Source: Mogibacterium sp.
Lineage (GTDB): Bacteria > Bacillota > Clostridia > Peptostreptococcales > Anaerovoracaceae
Length of the DNA stretch: 9,461 bases
Assembly (NCBI GenBank): GCA_017434685.1
Contig: JAFREV010000172.1
Location: 1-9,461, forward strand
Direction: 5' to 3'
Under the pieces are notes generated by a model that was given only the letters and a program-made list of their open reading frames with translations, made no database searches and was not told where the DNA came from. Position 1 is the first letter of the stretch. Each line of letters begins with the position of its first letter. Shown piece after piece: positions 1 through 6,021 of this stretch. The position numbers were made by a program, and so were the translations under genes.

Positions 1-1544
1 ACGGCGGAAGTTTTCCTATCACTCACTGGGAAAATGTAGTAGGGCGGTCGAAGTCCGCAGACATCAATATCCCGCTTGCCACAGTTTCAAACAATCAGGC
101 TATTTTAAGCAGATATGATGATGAGCGGTGGACGCTGAAAGACCTGGATTCGCATAACGGAAGCTTTGTAAACGGCAGGCAGCTCGATCCGAGCAAGCGT
201 TATCTGATAGGCCCGGGAGACGAAATTGTAATGGGCGGCGTCTATTCGACGGTGACTCCGCCGAGTCTTGAAGAGACACATAATAATGAAGTAATGAGAA
301 AAATGGATAAGGAGCCTGTGGCACCGTGGAAGATACTGCTGGCCATCACTCTTTTCCAGGCAATGACCATAGTCCAACTCGTGCTCGGAATGGGCGAGGA
401 AATTACCGTCTCCGCCATCGCATCTTTTGTGATTCTTTCGGTTGTGATGTGGGGATATGTTACATTCTTCAAAGCTATGGGCAGAAAAGGATTTGAGATG
501 GAGATGATTGCGTTTTTCATGTCCACAATCAACCTTGCCGTCACCACTTCATTCGATCCGACAAATACTTTTAAGGAACTTGTGGCCATACTCCTCGGAG
601 TGGGTCTGATGATATTCATGTGCATATACCTGAGGGACCTCGAGCGCACCAGAAAACTGCGCCCGATCTTGTTGGTTCTCGCTATAATCGCACTGTTCAT
701 AAATCTCGTATTCGGGCGCGCGGAATTCGGAGCTACCAACTGGGTATCGATCGGAAATCTTCAGATGCAGCCGTCCGAGATAGTAAAGATTGCATTTATA
801 GCAATAGGCGCGGGTACTCTTGAGGAACTCTATGACAAGAGAAACACCATAATGTACGCACTCTTTTCACTCTACTGCCTGGGCTGCCTTGCGCTGATGA
901 ACGACTTCGGAACAGCGCTCATATTCTTTGCAACCTATCTGGTGGTATCTTTCCTCCGAAGCGGAGACTTTTCGAGGATGATGTTAACAGGTGTAGGAGC
1001 AGGAGCGATGGGTCTCATGGTTCTTAAGTTCAAGCCGCATGTTGCTGCAAGATTTGCCACATGGGGCCATGTCTGGGACCCGGAAATAATGAATAACGGC
1101 GGCTACCAGCAGACGAGGACGATGTCATTCGGAGCGGGCGGCGGTCTTCTCGGACTCGGCGCGGGCAACGGCGGACTTAAAGGTGTAGTCGCATCCAATA
1201 CCGACCTTGTATTCGGCTTCGTAATGGAAGAGTGGGGGCTTATCATAGCGGTGCTTCTCGTACTCTGCATAATCACACTATCGATATTTGCCGTGATGAG
1301 CATAGTCGCAGGGCGCTCCACTTTCTATACAATATGTGCGTGCGGGGCTGCCACGATGCTTATGGTACAGACCATACTTAATGTGTTCGGTGCAGTGGAC
1401 CTGTTCCCTCTGACCGGTGTTACATTCCCGTTTATTTCCACAGGAGGAACGAGTATGCTCGCATCTTGGGCGATGCTTGCATATTTTAAGGCTTCCGATA
1501 TGAGGCGAGACGCCAGTCTTGCAGTGCAGGGAGAGGAGGAGTAG
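1..1544 (+). CDS. FHA domain-FtsW/RodA/SpoVE family peptidoglycan glycosyltransferase fusion (5' partial)
   Basis: A SEDS-family membrane enzyme that polymerises lipid II into glycan strands, carrying an N-terminal FHA domain. The frame is open without a stop from base 3, so the gene begins left of the window; the ATG at 231 lies inside the FHA end and is not the start. Counting from base 3, residues about 10-85 form the FHA domain: G14-R15, S29 and the N52-G53...N57-G58 signature (SHNGSFVNG) are present, while the usual His of SxxH is Gln32. About ten hydrophobic segments follow. SEDS motifs seen are NWVSIG...QPSE (741-779), NDFGTA, GGYQQTR, NTDLVF (Asp codon 1203-1205, aligning with the catalytic Asp of E. 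coli RodA HTDFIF) and PLTGVTFPFISTGG. It is probably co-transcribed with the PBP that follows. FHA domains bind phosphothreonine, so control by a PASTA Ser/Thr kinase is inferred. FtsW, RodA and SpoVE roles cannot be separated here. Confidence 0.93.
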   Translation, partial: GGSFPITHWENVVGRSKSADINIPLATVSNNQAILSRYDDERWTLKDLDSHNGSFVNGRQLDPSKRYLIGPGDEIVMGGVYSTVTPPSLEETHNNEVMRKMDKEPVAPWKILLAITLFQAMTIVQLVLGMGEEITVSAIASFVILSVVMWGYVTFFKAMGRKGFEMEMIAFFMSTINLAVTTSFDPTNTFKELVAILLGVGLMIFMCIYLRDLERTRKLRPILLVLAIIALFINLVFGRAEFGATNWVSIGNLQMQPSEIVKIAFIAIGAGTLEELYDKRNTIMYALFSLYCLGCLALMNDFGTALIFFATYLVVSFLRSGDFSRMMLTGVGAGAMGLMVLKFKPHVAARFATWGHVWDPEIMNNGGYQQTRTMSFGAGGGLLGLGAGNGGLKGVVASNTDLVFGFVMEEWGLIIAVLLVLCIITLSIFAVMSIVAGRSTFYTICACGAATMLMVQTILNVFGAVDLFPLTGVTFPFISTGGTSMLASWAMLAYFKASDMRRDASLAVQGEEE

Positions 1545-1546
1545 AC

Positions 1547-2887
1547 ATGCGAAAACAGGAAAGAAGAGCATGGATATGTCTCGCAATTGCACTCGTTCTC
1601 TTTGCGGGAGTCGGCTTGTTTACTTACCGATTCGTTAAAGACGGAAGCAAGTGGGCGGGATTCTACGGAAACACCCAGATTTTCACCGACGGAATGATAA
1701 ACAGAGGAACGGTTCTCGACAGAAACGATGAGCTTCTGCTCCGTTGCACACCGGACGGTCTCGAATACTCTGATGATTGGACCACGAGGGTTTCAACGAT
1801 TCACGCGGTAGGAGACACGACCGGCAACATTTCATCGGGAGCAATAAATATGTTTGCCGGAGACCTTATCGGATATGACATACTGAACGGAACATACGAT
1901 ACAAGTTCGAACGGAAAAACGATTAGACTTACGATTGACGCCGAGGCCAACAAAGCGGCATATAATGCTCTTGGCGGAAGAACGGGAACCGTAGGTGTAT
2001 ATAATTGGAAGACAGGTGAGATTGTCTGTATGGTAAGCACACCTTCCTTCGATCCTTATGAAGGTGCGCCGGATGATGAGGGAGCATACTACTTCAACAA
2101 TTTCCTCTTCGGACAGATGACGCCGGGCTCGACGTTCAAACTCGTGACCGCTGCCGCTGCGATAGATAATCTTTCGGACCTCGGAGAGTTCACTTTCGAC
2201 TGCGACGGTGTAAATGAATTCCACGGCGTAGATTTTACGGATGTGTATGAGCACGGAGAAGTGGACTTCAGAGAAGCGCTTGCTGTTTCCTGCAACGGAG
2301 CCTTTGGTGCACTCACAAGAGAAATCGGCGGCAAGACTATGAAAGAATATGCAAAAAAGACAGGTCTTTCGGAGCCGCTTTCTTTCGACGGAATAGAAAC
2401 AGCCGCGGGATCTTTTAAGTTCCCGACGGACGACGATGTCAGACTCAGCTGGTCAGGCATAGGCCAATCTCAGGATTTGGTAAATCCGTGCACGATGATG
2501 GTATATATGGGAGCCATTGCAAACGGAGGAGAACCTGTGCAGCCGACACTCATCAAAGATACTTCGTTTATTGACGAGATAAGAGGAGCGAAAAGCCTGG
2601 GCAGATATATAGATGAATCCACGGCATCGACTCTCAAAGATATGATGAAAAATAATGTGGTCGAAAACTACGGAGAAGACAATTATCCGGGCATGGATCT
2701 GTATGCCAAGTCCGGTACCGCCGAGACGGGCGGGGATGATTCGGATGCGTGGTTTGTCGGATTCACTGATGATGAGGAAGCACCGTACGCGTTTGTCGTA
2801 TGGGTCAAGAACGGAGGCGGCGGATCGGCAGTTGCCGGTCCTATCGCAAGAGATGTCATACAGACGCTGCAGTACAGCGCTCAGTAA
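1547..2887 (+). CDS. class B penicillin-binding protein, PbpA-like D,D-transpeptidase
   Basis: A membrane-anchored transpeptidase that crosslinks peptidoglycan and is the target of beta-lactams; 446 residues. One N-terminal transmembrane segment (about 9-28) follows a basic cytoplasmic tail. RGTVLDRN (53-60) is the first motif of the class B pedestal domain. The catalytic triad is complete: S195-T-F-K198 (SxxK), S248-C-N250 (SxN) and K388-S-G390 (KTG box, in AKSGTAETG). The pedestal region between anchor and catalytic domain is short (about 150 residues), making it smaller than typical PBP2 (600 or more) and nearer to actinobacterial PbpA. The start has a GAGGAGG ribosome site (1533-1539) inside the end of the preceding SEDS gene, two bases after its TAG, indicating translational coupling. 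SEDS enzymes work in complex with a class B PBP, so the two products are probably partners. Confidence 0.93.
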   Translation: MRKQERRAWICLAIALVLFAGVGLFTYRFVKDGSKWAGFYGNTQIFTDGMINRGTVLDRNDELLLRCTPDGLEYSDDWTTRVSTIHAVGDTTGNISSGAINMFAGDLIGYDILNGTYDTSSNGKTIRLTIDAEANKAAYNALGGRTGTVGVYNWKTGEIVCMVSTPSFDPYEGAPDDEGAYYFNNFLFGQMTPGSTFKLVTAAAAIDNLSDLGEFTFDCDGVNEFHGVDFTDVYEHGEVDFREALAVSCNGAFGALTREIGGKTMKEYAKKTGLSEPLSFDGIETAAGSFKFPTDDDVRLSWSGIGQSQDLVNPCTMMVYMGAIANGGEPVQPTLIKDTSFIDEIRGAKSLGRYIDESTASTLKDMMKNNVVENYGEDNYPGMDLYAKSGTAETGGDDSDAWFVGFTDDEEAPYAFVVWVKNGGGGSAVAGPIARDVIQTLQYSAQ

Positions 2888-3019
2888 CTGCCAATTGTAA
2901 TCATTGTAAAGCAGCGGCCGAATTGCCGATTTATGTAATCGCTGCACCTTGCCAAATGTGTACTGCATTAAAAAAATGCCGCAAACTGCAGAACGATTTG
3001 TGAAGAATCAACAAAAAAG
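2888..3019. other. intergenic stretch with weak inverted repeats, no convincing gene
   Basis: No ORF with a ribosome site is seen between the PBP stop and the next promoter. The + strand can fold GCAGCG (2911-2916) with CGCTGC (2940-2945), with an inner CGGC/GCCG pairing, and GCATT (2965-2969) with AATGC (2975-2979) around an A-run. Neither helix is followed by a U-tract, so no intrinsic terminator for the SEDS-PBP operon can be assigned here. Confidence 0.4.
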
Positions 3020-3048
3020 TTGACATTGCCACGATATCCCATTATTAT
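3020..3048 (+). promoter_or_regulatory. sigma-A promoter of the lysine riboswitch/transporter transcript
   Basis: TTGACA (3020-3025), a 17-bp spacer and TATTAT (3043-3048): perfect -35, five of six matches in the -10, ideal spacing. Transcription should start near 3055, about 23 nt before the riboswitch core. Confidence 0.85.
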
Positions 3049-3077
3049 TGGATAGTCAAAACAAATGAATAACACCT

Positions 3078-3243
3078 GACCCGATAGAGGTCGCGGAGAT
3101 TAAGAGTAGCGGTTCGCAGAGAATGGGAACTCAGCACCGCGAAAGGATGATCCGCCGAAGGATGTCAGAAACCCAAACTGCACATCCTGGGACGGCGTAA
3201 TAAGATGCGCCGGACTGTCACGCAAGTGGAGAGCTATCATGGT
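3078..3243 (+). promoter_or_regulatory. lysine riboswitch (L-box)
   Basis: The leader carries the conserved L-box blocks in order: GATAGAGGTCGCG (3083-3095), AAGAGTA (3102-3108), GAAAGGATGATC, GCCGAAGGATG (3154-3164), CATCCTGGGACGGC (3183-3196), GGACTGTCA and GGAGAGCTATC. Helices can be traced: P1 GATA/TATC flanked by ACC/GGT, P2 CGCGG (3092-3096)/CCGCG (3137-3141), P4 GCCG..GGATG with CATCC..CGGC, and P5 TGCG (3206-3209)/CGCA (3221-3224). In this family, bound lysine stabilises P1 and switches the downstream gene off. The target here is an NhaC-family transporter, fitting repression of lysine uptake by lysine. Confidence 0.95.
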
Positions 3244-3261
3244 ATAAGGGAAGTTACCTGG

Positions 3262-3300
3262 TCCATGATGCGTTCAAGCGTTATTCATGGATTTTTTCTT
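3262..3300 (+). terminator. lysine-controlled transcription attenuator
   Basis: TCCATGA (3262-3268) pairs perfectly with TCATGGA (3285-3291), with a smaller CG/CG helix inside, followed by six Ts (3292-3297). The competing antiterminator is visible: ATCATGG (3236-3242), the 3' side of riboswitch P1, is the exact complement of CCATGAT (3263-3269), the 5' arm of the terminator. Bound lysine should hold P1, release CCATGAT and let the terminator form. Confidence 0.85.
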
Positions 3301-3321
3301 TATAAGAACGGAGGTAGCTTT

Positions 3322-4914
3322 ATGGAAAATGCACCTGCATTATATGCAACAGCTTGGGCGGTTCTGCCGCCGCTTATCGCCATCGTATTGGCGCTTATCA
3401 CAAAAGAAGTTTACAGCTCGCTCTTCCTGGGCGTGCTCACCGGCGCTATTCTCTATGCCGGAGCGGACTTCGACGGTATTCTCACCCACATTCTTTATCA
3501 TGAGGTTGACGAAGAGACTAAATACGGAATCATCGCAGCTCTTTCAGATCCGTGGAATGTAGGTATTCTTATCTTCCTGGTAATCCTGGGAATTATCGTA
3601 GCAATGATGAACCTGTCCGGAGGATCAAAAGCTTTCGGAGCCTGGGCTCTCAAAAAGGTTAAATCCAGAGTGGCCGCAGAACTCGCAACTATGATTCTCG
3701 GAGTCATCATCTTCGTAGACGACTATTTCAACTGCCTGACAGTAGGCAGCGTTATGAAGCCGGTAACTGACAACTTCAAAGTATCCAGAGCTAAACTCGC
3801 ATACATCATCGACGCAACAGCAGCTCCTGTCTGCATCATCGCACCTGTATCTTCATGGGCGGCTGCAGTATCGAGCTTCGCAGGCGAAGGACAGGGAATC
3901 TCACTCTTCATCAAGTGCATCCCTTACAACTTCTATGCGATATTTACACTCGTTATGATGGTTGCGCTTATAGTTATGAAATTCGACTACGCCACAATGG
4001 CGAGGTTTGAAATGAACGCAGTCGAGAACGACGATCTCTTCACAGTTCACGACGAAAACGCCGGAGCAGCAGATGCTGCAGAGGAAGGAAGCGATCAGGG
4101 CATCGTGCTCGACCTTGTATTCCCGGTAGTTGTACTCGTAGTAAGCTGCGTACTCGGAATGGTATACACAGGAGGATTCTTCAGCGGAGCAAACTTCGTT
4201 ACAGCATTCTCAGATTCCGATGCGTCAATAGGACTTTCGATGGGCGGCCTCGTGGCACTCGTACTCATCGTTATATACTATATGATCAGAAGAACTATCA
4301 GCTTCAGCGAATGCATGAGCTGCATCCCTGAGGGCATGAAGGACATGTCTTCACCTATCCTGGTGCTCACACTCGCATGGACACTTAAATCCATGACAGA
4401 CAGCCTGGGCCTCGCTGACTATGTAAGCGGACTCGTAGAGAACATGAAGGGCGCCGTAGTAGGCATTATCCCGGCAGCACTCTTCCTGATTGCCTGTGTA
4501 CTTGCATTTGCATCCGGTACATCATGGGGAACATTCGGAATCCTCATTCCGCTCGGACTTGCAATCACAGAGACACATCCGGAGCTCTCAACACCTATCA
4601 TTGCAGCTTGTATGGCAGGTGCTGTATACGGCGACCACTGCTCACCGATCTCGGATACCACAATCATGGCTTCCGCCGGTGCTAACTGCAACCACGTATC
4701 ACACGTGTCGACTCAGCTGCCTTACGCAACCACAGTAGCTGCTGTATCCGCAATCTCTTACGTAATTGCCAGATTCACAAACGGACCTGTAATCGCTCTC
4801 GTAGTAGGACTTGTCCTGCTCATCGGTACTCTCGTATTCATCAGAGGAAGAGAGGGCACATACAGAATCCCGGAATCAGCTAACACAAATAAGGCTGCAG
4901 CTTCAAACGAGTAA
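3322..4914 (+). CDS. lysW: NhaC-superfamily transporter, predicted lysine importer LysW
   Basis: A polytopic membrane transporter, 530 residues, of the Na+/H+ antiporter NhaC superfamily. ATG 3322 is chosen because GGAGGT (3310-3315) lies six bases ahead; the frame stays open upstream to 3205, but that would run through the riboswitch and attenuator. Family signatures are the helix around V-D133-D134-Y-F-N, the following DATAAPVCIIAPVSSW block, and G437-D-H-C-S-P-I-S-D-T-T with ANCNHVSHVSTQLPYA, a re-entrant signature typical of NhaC proteins. An acidic linker of about 30 residues (roughly 232-262) splits the helices into two halves. Although the family name implies sodium-proton exchange, NhaC-type genes under L-box control have been predicted to be lysine transporters (LysW). 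Lysine import, probably ion-coupled, is thus the inferred role; the substrate is not shown by the protein alone. Confidence 0.88.
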   Translation: MENAPALYATAWAVLPPLIAIVLALITKEVYSSLFLGVLTGAILYAGADFDGILTHILYHEVDEETKYGIIAALSDPWNVGILIFLVILGIIVAMMNLSGGSKAFGAWALKKVKSRVAAELATMILGVIIFVDDYFNCLTVGSVMKPVTDNFKVSRAKLAYIIDATAAPVCIIAPVSSWAAAVSSFAGEGQGISLFIKCIPYNFYAIFTLVMMVALIVMKFDYATMARFEMNAVENDDLFTVHDENAGAADAAEEGSDQGIVLDLVFPVVVLVVSCVLGMVYTGGFFSGANFVTAFSDSDASIGLSMGGLVALVLIVIYYMIRRTISFSECMSCIPEGMKDMSSPILVLTLAWTLKSMTDSLGLADYVSGLVENMKGAVVGIIPAALFLIACVLAFASGTSWGTFGILIPLGLAITETHPELSTPIIAACMAGAVYGDHCSPISDTTIMASAGANCNHVSHVSTQLPYATTVAAVSAISYVIARFTNGPVIALVVGLVLLIGTLVFIRGREGTYRIPESANTNKAAASNE

Positions 4915-4931
4915 TAGTCTCAACAACTTAT

Positions 4932-4940
4932 TGATATAAT
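4932..4940 (+). promoter_or_regulatory. extended -10 promoter candidate
   Basis: TGATATAAT is a perfect extended -10 (TGnTATAAT) 18 bases after the transporter stop codon. No -35 hexamer is recognisable at 17 bp. Transcription would start near 4947 and run through the repeat region to the terminator at 5049-5083. Confidence 0.45.
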
Positions 4941-5048
4941 AATCGACGAACATTTACTCGATGCCGAAAAAACACTTAATAAATACTCAATGTCGGTACA
5001 ATAATCGGGTGAACAAATACTCGACACCGATATAAAAAACAATAATCG
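4939..5048 (+). repeat. degenerate direct repeats in the lysW-pentapeptide intergenic region
   Basis: Three copies of a 12-base core are seen: ACTCGATGCCGA (4956-4967), ACTCAATGTCGG (4985-4996) and ACTCGACACCGA (5019-5030). The first and third copies sit in a longer shared frame: ATAATCG, then GAACA, then three bases, then ACTCGA, two bases and CCGA. ATAATCG occurs at 4939, 5001 and 5042. Each unit can also form a small hairpin, such as ATCGA/TCGAT in the first and ATCGGGTG/CACCGAT in the third. No repeat of this kind is recognised from known families. Confidence 0.6.
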
Positions 5049-5083
5049 AAAACGGCTTCGCTTCATTCGGCGGAGCCGCTTTT
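4947..5083 (+). ncRNA. candidate small RNA containing the repeats
   Basis: An RNA of about 137 nt is bounded by the extended -10 promoter at 4932-4940 and the intrinsic terminator at 5049-5083, with no ORF inside. Its body would be the repeat region. It could instead be a simple 3' tail of the transporter message. The call rests only on promoter-terminator spacing. Confidence 0.25.
5049..5083 (+). terminator. intrinsic terminator, possibly bidirectional
   Basis: CGGCTTCGC (5053-5061) pairs with GCGGAGCCG (5070-5078) with one wobble, flanked by AAAA on the left and CTTTT on the right. It closes the transporter transcript and any transcript started at 4947. Confidence 0.8.
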
Positions 5084-5084
5084 G

Positions 5085-5093
5085 TGATACAAT
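5085..5093 (+). promoter_or_regulatory. extended -10 promoter of the pentapeptide-repeat gene
   Basis: TGATACAAT matches the extended -10 form (TGn then TACAAT at 5088-5093). It lies directly behind the terminator, so the -35 position falls in the hairpin and is poor. A start seven or eight bases downstream would be at about 5100-5101, at the start codon itself. Confidence 0.45.
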
Positions 5094-5100
5094 TAAATTG

Positions 5101-5895
5101 ATGAATTTCACATCGAGCGAATTGGATTTTATAAAAGAGAATGAAGCTTATGTGCCGATTCCGGATAGCGATAAGAGGCGCGTAGAGAGTGAGGAGGAGC
5201 TCAAAGCCGAACTTGAAAAAAGGACGGAGGGAGTCAGCCTCGATTTCAGGCACTGCATATTCCGCGGACTCAATCTGGCCGGATGGGATATGACGGGGCT
5301 TGATTTGTCGCGGGCGACATTTGAGAAATGTGACCTGAGGGGTACGGACTTCAGCGGCTCGAATATGGATAATGTAGCTTTCTATGATAACGAACTGGTC
5401 GGTATGAAGCTTTGCGGATGCAATGCCAGAGGATGCAGTTTCAGATTTCAGGATATGACGGACATCGACCTCAGAGGAGCCAATATATACTCATCCGTAC
5501 TTGAGGATGCGATCAATCAGGACAAGGTCATAATTGATGACGATACGAAGTGGTATAAAATGCGCTGCCCTGAGAAAGGCGAAGCCTTCATCGCGTGGAA
5601 GTGCTGCACAGATCTCAGGGTGGTTATGATGCTCGTTCCACGCGATGCCGAGCGTTGCATGGCAACGCTCGAGACAGGGCGCGTATCCAAAGTCAAAGTT
5701 CTCAAGATAACGAGCATAGATGAGACGGAGAATTACACCTGGGCGCAGTCGACGGTGGATCCGGACTTCTATTACGAAGTAGGCAAATGGATCGAGCCCG
5801 CCAACGGTTTTCAGACCGACAGATGGAAGGATTCGTCGCCGGGCATTCATTTCTTCCTTGACCGCCAGCAATGCGTGGATTATCAGAGTAAATAA
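5101..5895 (+). CDS. pentapeptide-repeat protein with C-terminal DUF5758-like domain
   Basis: A soluble protein of 264 residues with no signal peptide or membrane helix. An acidic/charged N-terminal segment (1-45) leads into pentapeptide repeats of the A(D/N)LXX type, about 48-138 (for example LNLAG, LDLSR, CDLRG, TDFSG, IDLRG), which form a right-handed quadrilateral beta-helix. The C-terminal part, about 155-261, has CPEKGEAFIAWK, a conserved run of beta strands, YYEVGKWIEP and a GIHFFLDRQQCVDY ending. This resembles the domain (DUF5758) often attached to pentapeptide repeats in Firmicutes and phages. Molecular function is unknown; some pentapeptide proteins bind gyrase, but nothing here shows that. 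No Shine-Dalgarno sequence precedes the start. A TTG codon directly before the ATG (5098) is an alternative start. The gene appears monocistronic. Confidence 0.85.
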   Translation: MNFTSSELDFIKENEAYVPIPDSDKRRVESEEELKAELEKRTEGVSLDFRHCIFRGLNLAGWDMTGLDLSRATFEKCDLRGTDFSGSNMDNVAFYDNELVGMKLCGCNARGCSFRFQDMTDIDLRGANIYSSVLEDAINQDKVIIDDDTKWYKMRCPEKGEAFIAWKCCTDLRVVMMLVPRDAERCMATLETGRVSKVKVLKITSIDETENYTWAQSTVDPDFYYEVGKWIEPANGFQTDRWKDSSPGIHFFLDRQQCVDYQSK

Positions 5896-5925
5896 TTGAA
5901 ATAAGGGAAGTTCAAATTGTATAAT
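5896..5925 (+). promoter_or_regulatory. promoter of the iorAB operon
   Basis: TTGAAA (5896-5901), an 18-bp spacer and a perfect TATAAT (5920-5925). It begins immediately after the TAA of the preceding gene. Predicted start is near 5932, leaving a leader of about 90 nt. Confidence 0.8.
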
Positions 5926-5931
5926 TATCAA

Positions 5932-6007
5932 TACAATAAACAATGCACTCTTTTCGGGTTTATCGGCCCCGAAAAGTGACGATGGCGTAAGGGCATTTTT
6001 ATTTTGT
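5932..6007 (+). promoter_or_regulatory. structured 5' leader of iorAB, possible attenuator
   Basis: CTTTTCGGG (5950-5958) pairs perfectly with CCCGAAAAG (5968-5976), and outer CAC/GTG pairs can extend it. About 20 bases later GGGC (5991-5994) is followed by ATTTTTATTTT. GCCC (5966-5969) within the first helix could pair with that GGGC to give a competing, U-tract-backed helix. No known riboswitch class is recognised. Confidence 0.4.
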
Positions 6008-6021
6008 AGGAGGAGTGATTT

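Noticed and set aside
231..300. Separate FtsW gene starting at 231
   Set aside because: The frame is open to the window start and the upstream residues form an FHA domain; no ribosome site precedes 231.
1071..1106. Loss of the catalytic aspartate in the SEDS enzyme (the DPxGxGYQ loop is degenerate here)
   Set aside because: The residue matching catalytic Asp262 of E. coli RodA is the Asp of HTDFIF, and this is kept in NTDLVF (codon 1203-1205); the loop change is outside the essential position.
3205..3321. Longer start for the transporter at 3205
   Set aside because: This stretch is the end of the lysine riboswitch and the attenuator; GGAGGT sits six bases before ATG 3322 and the extra residues do not look like part of the family.
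4939..5048. CRISPR array
   Set aside because: The repeats are short, diverged, only three, and unevenly spaced, and no cas gene is present.
5491..5943. Long - strand ORFs opposite the pentapeptide, iorA and iorB genes
   Set aside because: They mirror well-supported + strand genes, lack ribosome sites and show no recognisable domains.
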